NCBI GenBank assembly: GCA_029060755.1
Contig: JAIDTI010000024.1
Location: 85,679-149,678 of the forward strand
DNA length: 64,000 nucleotides
Source of the DNA: Ruminococcus sp.
GTDB taxonomy: Bacteria > Bacillota > Clostridia > Oscillospirales > Ruminococcaceae
Direction: 5' to 3'
A model generated the notes under the pieces. That model was not told where the DNA came from, searched no databases, and worked only from the letters and a program-made list of their open reading frames with translations. The position numbers were made by a program, and so were the translations under genes. Below are positions 16,199 to 25,008 of the stretch, in pieces (positions within the stretch are counted from its first letter, which is position 1; the number at the start of each line of letters is the position of its first letter).

Positions 16199-16573
16199 TC
16201 ACTTCTTTTTTACATATTTCATCATCAAATCACGAGAACTTCTTCCTATAATACCATTAATCAGAATATTAAAATCTATTTTATCTATTTCAATATTAGT
16301 TTCATTATACTGTTCAGGGTTTCTGTTGACAGTCACTTTTACAATACCATTTTCCAAAAAAACCGCAGTATATCTGCAATAGCCTGTCCAGCTTCTGTGC
16401 ATATACAAAGTATCATCTTCAAAATAGATAAACCATTTATCTTCCATTTGTTTTGGACATAAGCCCTCACGGATAAGGCTCATATCCGTTTCATTCAGAT
16501 TCATTTCAAGAGTGAACTCTGCTGTTTCAGCAGGCATTTCCTTGACAATTTTCCAGTCTGATTTTTTTACCAT
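16199..16573 (-). CDS. Small conserved-looking protein between mutL and mutS
   Basis: 124 residues, soluble, no signal or membrane segment. A distinctive core reads MEDKWFIYFEDDTLYMHRSW followed by TGYC, and the C-terminus is basic (KKK). I have the impression that this core occurs in other small unknown proteins, but I cannot name a family. It is 8 bp downstream of mutS and its stop is 11 bp before the mutL start, so it must be co-transcribed with both repair genes. That alone does not give it a repair role. Confidence 0.8.
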   Translation of the reverse strand: MVKKSDWKIVKEMPAETAEFTLEMNLNETDMSLIREGLCPKQMEDKWFIYFEDDTLYMHRSWTGYCRYTAVFLENGIVKVTVNRNPEQYNETNIEIDKIDFNILINGIIGRSSRDLMMKYVKKK

Positions 16574-16581
16574 AAGTTACC

Positions 16582-19194
16582 TCAATTCAGCATTGCCGTC
16601 ATATCTTTCAGAAGTTCACGACATTCGCTGTCTGTTAATTCATCGATATTTGTTCTTTCAAGCATTTCAATTGCTGATTCTCTGTTAATACTTGTAAAGC
16701 TTATCTGCTCATCATGTTTTTTTGTAACAGGCTTTTCAGTTTTATGTGCTTTTTCCATTTCCTCAAGAAGTTCTTTTGCCCTGTTCACAACTTTAGATGG
16801 AAGTCCTGCCAGTTTTGCAACGTCCACACCATAGCTTTCGTCAACTCCGCCCCTGACAATTTTACGCAGAAATCTTATTGTACCACCATGCTTGTTTACT
16901 GCTATGCTGTAATTTTTTACTCCGGCAAGTTCATTTTCAAGTCCGATAAGTTCATGATAGTGAGTAGCAAAAAGTGTTTTACAGCCTAATTTTCTGCTTT
17001 CGCATATGTATTCCGCAACAGCTCGTGCAATGCTTATTCCGTCAAAAGTTGATGTACCACGTCCAACTTCATCAAGAATAACAAGACTGTCATTTGTGGC
17101 ATTTTTGAGAATATCCGAAACTTCACTCATTTCAACCATAAATGTTGACTGTCCTGCTGTTAAATCGTCTGACGCACCGACACGGGTGAAAATCTTGTCA
17201 ACAACTGAAATTTTAGCAGATTCAGCAGGTACAAAACAACCGATTTGTGCCATGAGTACAATAAGCGCAGTCTGTCGCATATACGTTGATTTGCCCGACA
17301 TATTAGGACCAGTTATTATTGACATTTTGTTTGATTTTGTATCAAGATAAATATCATTCGGCACAAATATTTCATCTTTGAGCATTACCTCAACAACAGG
17401 GTGTCTGCCGTTTTTTATGTCAATAACACCGTCAATTGAAATATCAGGTTTTATATATTGATTACGCAGTGAAATTTCTGCAAATGAGCATAACACATCA
17501 ACAGATGCTACAGCAGATGCAGTTTTCTGAACTTCCGCAAGCTTTGTTGCAATAAAATCACGTACTTCCGCAAAGATGTCCGCTTCTAATGCCAATGCCT
17601 TATCTTTTGCACCTAAAATTGAATTTTCTGCATTTTTAAGTTCCTCTGTAATAAAACGTTCAGCATTTGTAAGAGTCTGTTTGCGAATCCATTCATCAGG
17701 TATCAAATCATAATATGAGCGTGTAACTTCCAGATAATATCCGAAAACTTTATTATATCCTATTTTGAGATTTTTTATGCCTGTTTTTTCTTTTTCACGC
17801 TGTTCAATGTTATCAATGATTTCTTTTCCGTGATTCATAATATGGCGTAGGTTGTCAAGTTCTTTGTTGAAACCGTCTTTAATCACACCACCGTCTTTTA
17901 AAGCTACAGGCGGTTCATCTATGATAGCATTTTCAACAAGTCTTACAATTTCATTAAGGTCTGAAATATCATTATTATATCTTGTCAGAAGTTTTGAATC
18001 GGAAAATTTTGCAAGTTCATTTTTCAGTACAGGCAGTTGCAGGGCTGTTGCAGAAAGTGCCTTTACATCTCGTGGATTTGCCGATTTATACATGATTTTT
18101 GTCATAAGTCTTTCAAGGTCATATGTGCGGTCAAGCAAATCGCCAATATCTGATAATATCACGCTTTTTCTGTAAAGTGATTCAACAGCATCAAGTCTTT
18201 CAATTATCTTTGCAGGACTTTTCAAAGGCTGTTCAATCCAGTTTTTAAGCAGACGTTTACCCATTGAAGTACGTGTGGAATCAAGTACCCATAAAAGCGA
18301 ACCTTTTTTATCTTTATTTCTGATTGTTTCAGTCAGTTCAAGATTTCGTCTTGCATTTATATCAAGTCCCATAAATGATTCACAATTAAGCAGATTTATA
18401 GAAGTAAATCTTGAAACGGACGTTTTCTGCGTATCACGAATATAATCAAAAAGTCCGCATACTGCTGAACAGTCTGAACCTGTTTCGGATATTCCAAGTT
18501 CAGCTACAGATTTCACACCAAAAACTTCCTCAATATAACTTCTTGAATTTACATCAAAACACGCATTATCACGCAGAGTAACTGCACAGTTCAGTCGCAT
18601 CTTCGCAAAGTCTGTCACTGATTTCAGTGACAGAAAACTTTCAGTGAAGATAATTTCAGCAGGCTGACAGCGTGAGAGTTCATTTATAACACCTGTTTCA
18701 AGGTCTTTGCCGTGAAATACACTCAAATCCGCATCACCTGTTGAAATATCAGCTGATGCAATACCGCAGTTTTTTTCATGCTCATTATAGAAAATACTGC
18801 AAATATAGTTATTCTTGCTGTCGTCAAGCATACTTGTCTCTGTAAGAGTTCCGGGAGTTACAACACGTATAACATCACGCACAACAATTCCTTTTGATTC
18901 GGACGGGTCTGTAAGCTGTTCACATACGGCAACCTTATAACCTTGTTCAATCAGCTTTTTAATGTAGCCTTCACAGGCATGATAAGGTACTCCGCACATT
19001 GGTGCACGTTCAGAAAGTCCGCAGTCTTTGCCCGTAAGAGTGAGTTCAATTGCCTTTGATGCAGTTATTGCATCATCAAAAAACATCTCATAAAAATCAC
19101 CCACACGGAAAAACAACAGACATTCTTTGTATTTTTCTTTTATATCAAGATATTGCTGCATCATTGGTGAAATTTTACTTCTGTCAATTTCCAT
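16582..19194 (-). CDS. mutS: DNA mismatch repair protein MutS
   Basis: About 870 residues. The mismatch-binding Phe-x-Glu is in FFRVGDFYEMFF near residue 30. Connector, lever and clamp domains follow, then the ABC-type ATPase with TGPNMSGKSTYMRQ, the Walker B box DEVGRGTSTFDG and TLFATHYHELI. It recognises mispairs and loads MutL. The frame extends 36 codons further upstream, but ATG 19194 gives the standard N-terminus (MEIDRSKISPMMQQYLDIK) and is preceded by AAAGGAGAATTTTTC. Confidence 0.97.
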   Translation of the reverse strand: MEIDRSKISPMMQQYLDIKEKYKECLLFFRVGDFYEMFFDDAITASKAIELTLTGKDCGLSERAPMCGVPYHACEGYIKKLIEQGYKVAVCEQLTDPSESKGIVVRDVIRVVTPGTLTETSMLDDSKNNYICSIFYNEHEKNCGIASADISTGDADLSVFHGKDLETGVINELSRCQPAEIIFTESFLSLKSVTDFAKMRLNCAVTLRDNACFDVNSRSYIEEVFGVKSVAELGISETGSDCSAVCGLFDYIRDTQKTSVSRFTSINLLNCESFMGLDINARRNLELTETIRNKDKKGSLLWVLDSTRTSMGKRLLKNWIEQPLKSPAKIIERLDAVESLYRKSVILSDIGDLLDRTYDLERLMTKIMYKSANPRDVKALSATALQLPVLKNELAKFSDSKLLTRYNNDISDLNEIVRLVENAIIDEPPVALKDGGVIKDGFNKELDNLRHIMNHGKEIIDNIEQREKEKTGIKNLKIGYNKVFGYYLEVTRSYYDLIPDEWIRKQTLTNAERFITEELKNAENSILGAKDKALALEADIFAEVRDFIATKLAEVQKTASAVASVDVLCSFAEISLRNQYIKPDISIDGVIDIKNGRHPVVEVMLKDEIFVPNDIYLDTKSNKMSIITGPNMSGKSTYMRQTALIVLMAQIGCFVPAESAKISVVDKIFTRVGASDDLTAGQSTFMVEMSEVSDILKNATNDSLVILDEVGRGTSTFDGISIARAVAEYICESRKLGCKTLFATHYHELIGLENELAGVKNYSIAVNKHGGTIRFLRKIVRGGVDESYGVDVAKLAGLPSKVVNRAKELLEEMEKAHKTEKPVTKKHDEQISFTSINRESAIEMLERTNIDELTDSECRELLKDMTAMLN

Positions 19195-19228
19195 GAAAAA
19201 TTCTCCTTTCTTTTCCTGAAAATCATAA

Positions 19229-19633
19229 TCAGCCACAGCCACCGCAAGTTGCACAGCTTCCCGAACAGCCTGTTGACGGCTGACAAGTATCAGGGTCTTC
19301 ACCGTTTGCGCACATTGTAATAATCTGATTCATGTTGTTTACAAGTGATTCCAGTGAATTTTGTGCGGCAGTGAAAACAATCATGTTTTTGTTGGACATA
19401 ATCTGCTTGTAATTTGACTTGATATCCTCATCAAGTTCTTTAATGCGGTCAGTGTCCTTGTCGTCTTTTGCAAGTTCCTCATTAAGCTGTAAACGCATAT
19501 TCTCAAAGCCGTTGATAAGTGCCTGAAGTACAGTATCATTGTCGTTAGCCTGCTTTGCAAGCATATAAGCAGTGTATCTGTCATCAGCCTGTAAAGCCTT
19601 GCCGAGTTCTCTTGTCATTTCAATAATATCCAT
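19229..19633 (-). CDS. YlbF/RicA-type protein with Cys-rich tail
   Basis: 134 residues. An alpha-helical YlbF-like core spans about 5-110. The tail is rich in Cys and Gly, with seven cysteines among the last ~30 residues (TCQPSTGCSGSCATCGGC). In Bacillus the Ric proteins (YlbF, YmcA, YaaT) form a complex that binds iron-sulfur clusters and directs RNase Y-dependent mRNA processing. The tail here could serve cluster binding, but that is inference. ATG 19633 is better spaced from GGAG than the TTG two codons earlier. It lies just upstream of mutS, a common order. Confidence 0.82.
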   Translation of the reverse strand: MDIIEMTRELGKALQADDRYTAYMLAKQANDNDTVLQALINGFENMRLQLNEELAKDDKDTDRIKELDEDIKSNYKQIMSNKNMIVFTAAQNSLESLVNNMNQIITMCANGEDPDTCQPSTGCSGSCATCGGCG

Positions 19634-19680
19634 TTTCAATTTCTCCTTTAGTTAAAATTTATTTATATTAAAGGAATTTT

Positions 19681-20310
19681 TTATTCCCATAATACATCAG
19701 CTATTTCATCAAAACTGTAATCCAGTCCAAGCCATATAAATTTACTGTCAATGTATTTTTCCAGTTTTTTATTATATTCTTCTTTTGTAAGTTCTGTATC
19801 ATTGTGTTTATAAGTTGCCTGTTCACTGCGAAGTTCATCATTATAAAATGAATCAAGATACAAAATTTCATTGTTTTCAAGTTGGCAGAATATATAAGTC
19901 TCTATTCCCTGTCCCTGATTAAAAAGTTCAATTATATTGCTGTCCTCACAATAGCCTATATTACCATAAGTTCCCATTTTGCCCAGATATATAAGTTCAT
20001 TATCATAAGTATATACACTACAGGCAGAAAAGTGTGCAGTATCAGGTGAGATTATCAATTCAGGTATTCCGTCTGTACTTATATCATAAAGTGAAAAATT
20101 TGAGTGTTCACTGTATTCATCTGAGTTCATGAAATCAAGCAATACCTGTTTATAGGCTTTCTGCCAGTCATTAAATTTGAAACTTAAATTTTCTGTTGTT
20201 GATTCTTCGACTGCAATTCCTAACCTTTTAGAAATTATTTCATTGCTGTCCACGTTGCTACACCCCATAAGCAGAAACGGCAGACATAATATCAATAAAA
20301 ATTTTTTCAT
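19681..20310 (-). CDS. Lipoprotein, paralogue of one domain of the next gene
   Basis: 209 residues with the signal MKKFLLILCLPFLLMGC, lipid-modified at the last Cys. The body (about 45-205) closely matches the third domain of the 983-residue lipoprotein upstream: both start NDWQKAYKQ, carry YDxxTDGxPELIIS (a calcium-loop or FG-GAP-like motif), YTYDNxLIYLG, and end LDYSFDEI. The function is unknown. It is the last of four lipoprotein genes placed between miaB and the ylbF-like gene. Confidence 0.88.
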   Translation of the reverse strand: MKKFLLILCLPFLLMGCSNVDSNEIISKRLGIAVEESTTENLSFKFNDWQKAYKQVLLDFMNSDEYSEHSNFSLYDISTDGIPELIISPDTAHFSACSVYTYDNELIYLGKMGTYGNIGYCEDSNIIELFNQGQGIETYIFCQLENNEILYLDSFYNDELRSEQATYKHNDTELTKEEYNKKLEKYIDSKFIWLGLDYSFDEIADVLWE

Positions 20311-20340
20311 TCTGTCTCCTTTGAATTAAATTATTTATCT

Positions 20341-23292
20341 TCATGGCGTTACATCAGTCACGCTGATTAAACTGCCGTCATCATCGTAAACCTGCTTTTC
20401 ACGCTTTACAAGTGTTTCATTGCCGTTGCTGTCATATTCAAAATAATCAACAAATATATCCTTGCCCTTGCTATACCTTTTTTCCTTTGAAACAGGTATA
20501 AGAACATCTCCCGACCATTTGTACACGGTATCATCCGCATCGACTGCACCCGATTTTGAGTGTACAGAAAGAGTTTTATCGTCATTTATCTGCACATAGA
20601 AATATAACTTATCAAGTTCAGACCAGTTTTCAAAATATTCCGTATCGGGATTATAGCGGAAGTATCGAACAACAGCATTTGTTGCTCCCAGACGTTCTTC
20701 AACTGCTATATCATTGTAGCCATCAAAATCATAGTCTATAAACCTCACTAAAGTTCTGGAATCCATATCAAGAATATTATTGTTAATTGTTACATCAAGC
20801 GACTGATAAAATTCGCCGTCAAGATATATTTCAACTCCGCCTGATTCTGTAATCTTGTGTGAGAAGTTTTTTTCTTTATTTATAAGCGGAGTAAGTTCAG
20901 TAAGAACGTTTGTATTGTAGCAGTCGCCTCTGAATATATCCACAGCATACCAGCCTGTAGTTACACGGCGGTCGTCGTAATCCTCATAACTGCGAAAAAC
21001 ATAGTACATTCTATCGTCAAATTTCTGTCTTTTGTAATATGAAATATGCCTGTTGTTTGATTCAGGAAGATTCAGCCAAAGCAGTTCAGATGCTCTGCTG
21101 ACACTTATTATACGTGAATATTCAGTGAGTGCTGTATCTATCTCATCAAAGCTGTAATCTCTGCCAAGTGATATATATTCATTTCCTCTGTATTTTTCAA
21201 GCTCAACGTTATACTCATCTTTGGTTATTTCACTATCATTAAACTTGAAAGTTGCCTTTTCTTCACCATAATATCCCACATCATTATAAAATTTAGCAAT
21301 CATATTTATCTGATTGTTTTCAAGCCGATTGAATATTTCATATTCAATGCCCTGTCCTATATTATAATGCACAATCGTACCGTTATCCTCGTAATATCCG
21401 ACATCACCGTATGCACCTATTCTTCCAAGATATATCAGTCCGTTGTCATATGTATATATACGACAAGCGGCGGCATGACTTGTATCTTCCGATATTATGA
21501 GTTCGGGTGTTCCGTCTGTATTCAGGTCATATATTGAAAAAGCTGAATGTTCTATAATTTTATTTCCCGTAAAATATTCGTCGGAGTCCATGAAATCAAA
21601 CAGTGCCTGCTTATAGGCTTTCTGCCAGTCGTTTAATTCAGGTATATGCGGAATATTTATAGCATACAGATAATTACTGCCAACATCATCTTTTTCATAG
21701 GCATATACATAAAGCTGATATTCAGATGCAAATTCCAGATTAAAGCTTGTGTAATCATTGTCGGAACTGAACTTGTATTCAGCGATTTTTGTATCATCAT
21801 CAAGTGAAAACAGCGTTATGACATACTCATCATTTTCATTTTTTCCTGAAAATACTCCTGCTGTTTTACCGTCAGGCGAAAATGCTACTTTCGGATAATG
21901 CTGTTCTTTTGAAATATACTTTGAATCAACATCAGTAATTTCAAGCGTATCAAGATTAAGTCTTGAATACGAAAAATTCTTTCCTGAATATACCCAGCCT
22001 TTGTAGAGTATCAGGTAATTACCTGCTATATACTGCGGATTGTATGGATAATTCATAGTATATTCCGTGTTATTTTCAATAATGAATTTTTCATCTGTTT
22101 CAAGATTATAGATTCCACATTCAATAGTTGATTCTTCTGCAATAACACGGTACACAAAACGACTGTCGTCGATTTTGCATATAATATCCACACCAACAAA
22201 CCCATGATAATCATCATTACTGATAAGCACTTTATTTTCTCCCGAAAGAGCTTCAAGAATAATATTTCCGTCTTTTCCCTTGATTGTACCATGTTCCAGC
22301 ATATCATAGCTAAGCCCGACTACAAAATTTTTCGGGCGATACTCCGTATTTTCGAGCAAAGTAAGGTCATAGAACTTTATATTATCAGCAATTTTAACTA
22401 CAGGCAGATTAATAATATACAGATAATTAAATTCGCTATCGCCCTCTTTAAGTGCATAGATATACAGCTTATTATCAGAAACAAATTGCAAATCAAAGTT
22501 CACATATCTGTTTTCGGAACTGAATTTATATTCCTCAGTTACTTTTTCATTTTCAAGTGAAAACAAAGTTACAGTATATTCAGGATTTTCACTGTAATCT
22601 GATGATATATTTGCAGTCATTTTCATATCTGGCGAAAAAGCTGGGCAAGGAAGATAACGTTTATTTTCAATAAAATCCGTATCAATATCAGTGAGTTCAA
22701 ATGTTTTAAGATTCAGCTTTGAGTAACCATAAAAATCAGCAATAAAGCCCCTTGTGAGTATCAGATAATCGCCTGAAACTTCTTTTGGAAAATAGTGACA
22801 TCTTTCTGCACTTTCAATACGGAAATCTTCATTGTTGAAAAGATTATAAACTCCACACCCAAGACTTACATCTTCCTGAATTATATTATAAGCAAAGCGA
22901 TTGTCATCAATTATACAACTGATGACAACATAGACAGTTTCACTTTCAACAGGAAGTTCAATCAATGCAGTACGCTCACCCGAAAGATTTTCAAGATAAA
23001 TATTTCCATTTTCTTCCGAAATTTTTCTCCCTGATATTTCGTATTCATTTCCATAAGAAAATTCTTTGTGATTTTGCAGATACTCTTTATTTTCGGAAAA
23101 AGTAAGGTCATATAGTTTTATATTGTCTGCAATTTCAGTTACAGGTAATATATTTTCGGATTCAGTTGGTTTCGTCGTAGTTGTCTCCACAGTTGTTTCG
23201 GAAGTAGATTCGCTTATGGAACTTTCAGGATTTTTTACAGTACAGCCTGTAAGCAGAAATACTGAACATAATATAAGTAAAAATTTCTTCAT
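20341..23292 (-). CDS. Large four-domain lipoprotein with an internal duplication
   Basis: 983 residues: signal MKKFLLILCSVFLLTGC and a Ser/Thr/Glu spacer. Two tandem ~245-residue beta-rich repeats follow (about 50-300 and 300-545), each opening with ADNIKxYDLT and carrying FSPDxK, which looks like propeller blades. Then comes a domain (about 550-720) paralogous to the 209-residue lipoprotein, and a C-terminal domain (about 730-983) with DYDFDGYNDIAVEE, an FG-GAP-like calcium motif. It should sit on the outer face of the membrane. No enzyme motif is visible. A binding or sensing role is only a guess. Confidence 0.88.
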   Translation of the reverse strand: MKKFLLILCSVFLLTGCTVKNPESSISESTSETTVETTTTKPTESENILPVTEIADNIKLYDLTFSENKEYLQNHKEFSYGNEYEISGRKISEENGNIYLENLSGERTALIELPVESETVYVVISCIIDDNRFAYNIIQEDVSLGCGVYNLFNNEDFRIESAERCHYFPKEVSGDYLILTRGFIADFYGYSKLNLKTFELTDIDTDFIENKRYLPCPAFSPDMKMTANISSDYSENPEYTVTLFSLENEKVTEEYKFSSENRYVNFDLQFVSDNKLYIYALKEGDSEFNYLYIINLPVVKIADNIKFYDLTLLENTEYRPKNFVVGLSYDMLEHGTIKGKDGNIILEALSGENKVLISNDDYHGFVGVDIICKIDDSRFVYRVIAEESTIECGIYNLETDEKFIIENNTEYTMNYPYNPQYIAGNYLILYKGWVYSGKNFSYSRLNLDTLEITDVDSKYISKEQHYPKVAFSPDGKTAGVFSGKNENDEYVITLFSLDDDTKIAEYKFSSDNDYTSFNLEFASEYQLYVYAYEKDDVGSNYLYAINIPHIPELNDWQKAYKQALFDFMDSDEYFTGNKIIEHSAFSIYDLNTDGTPELIISEDTSHAAACRIYTYDNGLIYLGRIGAYGDVGYYEDNGTIVHYNIGQGIEYEIFNRLENNQINMIAKFYNDVGYYGEEKATFKFNDSEITKDEYNVELEKYRGNEYISLGRDYSFDEIDTALTEYSRIISVSRASELLWLNLPESNNRHISYYKRQKFDDRMYYVFRSYEDYDDRRVTTGWYAVDIFRGDCYNTNVLTELTPLINKEKNFSHKITESGGVEIYLDGEFYQSLDVTINNNILDMDSRTLVRFIDYDFDGYNDIAVEERLGATNAVVRYFRYNPDTEYFENWSELDKLYFYVQINDDKTLSVHSKSGAVDADDTVYKWSGDVLIPVSKEKRYSKGKDIFVDYFEYDSNGNETLVKREKQVYDDDGSLISVTDVTP

Positions 23293-23309
23293 ATTGTCTC
23301 CTCTTGTTC

Positions 23310-24116
23310 TTACACATTAACATTTTTTATATTTTCTTCTGTCAGCTTCATGAACGGAATATCAATAATATCTGTATTTTCAGTAAACTGCTCACAATAT
23401 TCGTTATACTCCGTCAAATCCAATGGTATTTCTGTTTCATCGTCAGAACGTATATAATAAACCGTTCCTGAATCGCTTGTATCGTACTTGGACGGATATT
23501 CAAGGAAATCAGTCCTGCCGACTTCTTCTTTCTCCTTGTTTATCATGTCAACAATATCCTTATCAATCCCGTATACACCTCCGCATTTATCATAAGAATC
23601 AGTTTCATTGTTGTATTTATACATTTCAAACGGGTGAACTTCAAAAGAATGTGTCTGATTATGGGCAGAATATACCCTTACCGCACCGTTTTCATAGAAA
23701 TCCGACCTGATATAACCCGAAAACTGCTTAACTAAATTTCCGTCAGTATTGTGGTCATACACATATACTGCACGATTGTCAAACGTTACAAGAAGTTCGT
23801 CCCTGTCGTCGCTATCAATATCATAAACCGCAAAATCAATTGATACATCTTTGTTATAATTTTTATAATCCCAGTCGGGAAATTTACAGTCATAATATAT
23901 ATTCTCAAGTATTTCATGGTAGGTCTGCTTTTCATATACATTTGATTCAGTAGTTTCTTCTGTAGTTGTTTCTGTTGTCACTTCTGTAGTAACTTCTTCT
24001 GTATGTGATGCTGTTGTACTTTCGGGAACTGTCTCCGATATACTGCTTTCAATGTTTTTTTCACTACAGCCCGTAAGCAGAAATACCGAACATAATATTA
24101 TTAAAAATTTCTTCAT
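23310..24116 (-). CDS. Lipoprotein with Thr/Glu-rich spacer (paralogue A)
   Basis: 268 residues: signal ending LLTGC, an acidic Thr-rich spacer (repeats of TTEVTTETTTEE), and a globular part starting SNVYEKQTYHEILENIYYDC. It has AVYDIDSDDRDELLVTF, a calcium-loop or FG-GAP-like motif shared with all four lipoproteins of the cluster, and ends PFMKLTEENIKNV. It is closely related to the gene at 24129-24974, with which it shares an exact 74-bp stretch. The function is unknown. Confidence 0.85.
   Translation of the reverse strand: MKKFLIILCSVFLLTGCSEKNIESSISETVPESTTASHTEEVTTEVTTETTTEETTESNVYEKQTYHEILENIYYDCKFPDWDYKNYNKDVSIDFAVYDIDSDDRDELLVTFDNRAVYVYDHNTDGNLVKQFSGYIRSDFYENGAVRVYSAHNQTHSFEVHPFEMYKYNNETDSYDKCGGVYGIDKDIVDMINKEKEEVGRTDFLEYPSKYDTSDSGTVYYIRSDDETEIPLDLTEYNEYCEQFTENTDIIDIPFMKLTEENIKNVNV
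23923..23996. repeat. 74-bp direct repeat, copy 1
   Basis: Identical over 74 bases to 24781-24854. It encodes the end of the Thr/Glu spacer and the start of the globular domain in the two lipoprotein paralogues. It marks a recent tandem duplication or gene conversion. Confidence 0.85.
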
Positions 24117-24128
24117 GTTATCTCCTTT

Positions 24129-24974
24129 TTATTGGCTGACGTTTTCTATATTTTCTTCTGTCAGCTTCATGAACGGAAGTTTAAGTAATTTGGCATCTCC
24201 AATATATTGCTCATGCCATGCATTATATTCGGTTACATCAACATCATAATGAGATTCACTGCTATATTCATCATCACTGAGAATAATACTGTAAACAATC
24301 CCTGAATTGCTTGTATCAGCTTCATAAGGATATTCCCAATAAGGCTCATATCCTGCCTTTTCTGCTTCTTCTTTCTGTCTTTCAATTATATCTCTTCCCA
24401 ACGACCATACAGAAGCTATTTCAATATACGAATCTGTTTCATTATCATACTTATATAAGGTATAAGGCCAGAAATCTCCGGAAGGACCTTGATTATGAGA
24501 AATATTCGCTTCAATAACACCATTGTCATAAAATCTTAAAGAGGGAAACTCAATAAATTCTTCAAAAATATTCCCGTCGCTGTTATGGTCATATATCATT
24601 CCCATCATTCCTGCTGTATATGTATGAGTAAACATAAAAATAAGTTCATCTCTGCCGTCGTTATCAACATCATAAACAGCAAATTCATTATCAGATATAT
24701 CCAAGTCATAATTCTCAAAAGGCTCATCATACTGCGGAAATTTACAGTTATAATATATATTTTCAAGTACTTCACGGTAAGTCTGCTTTTCATATACATT
24801 TGATTCAGTAGTTTCTTCTGTAGTTGTTTCTGTTGTCACTTCTGTAGTAACTTCCTCTGTCTGTAACGCTGTTGTACTTTCAGGAATTATCTCCGATGTA
24901 CTGCTTTCAATGGTTTTATCTGAACAGCCTGTTAATAAAAACATTGAACATATTATTATCAAAAATTTCTTCAT
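24129..24974 (-). CDS. Lipoprotein with Thr/Glu-rich spacer (paralogue B)
   Basis: 281 residues: signal MKKFLIIICSMFLLTGC, the same Thr/Glu spacer and opening of the globular domain as paralogue A, then AVYDVDNDGRDELIFMF and a C-terminus PFMKLTEENIENV. The middle differs more from paralogue A (for example MGMIYDHNSDGN and a Tyr/Glu-rich stretch), so the copies have diverged away from the spacer. It is first of the four lipoproteins after miaB. The function is unknown; the shared signal and DxDxDG motif suggest surface-exposed calcium-binding proteins. Confidence 0.85.
   Translation of the reverse strand: MKKFLIIICSMFLLTGCSDKTIESSTSEIIPESTTALQTEEVTTEVTTETTTEETTESNVYEKQTYREVLENIYYNCKFPQYDEPFENYDLDISDNEFAVYDVDNDGRDELIFMFTHTYTAGMMGMIYDHNSDGNIFEEFIEFPSLRFYDNGVIEANISHNQGPSGDFWPYTLYKYDNETDSYIEIASVWSLGRDIIERQKEEAEKAGYEPYWEYPYEADTSNSGIVYSIILSDDEYSSESHYDVDVTEYNAWHEQYIGDAKLLKLPFMKLTEENIENVSQ
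24781..24854. repeat. 74-bp direct repeat, copy 2
   Basis: Identical to 23923-23996. The short leader before this lipoprotein (about 24965-25016) also nearly matches the leader region at 23284-23330, so the duplication unit spans gene plus upstream sequence. Confidence 0.85.
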
Positions 24975-25008
24975 ATTGTCTCCTCTTGTTTCTACACATT
25001 AACATTTT

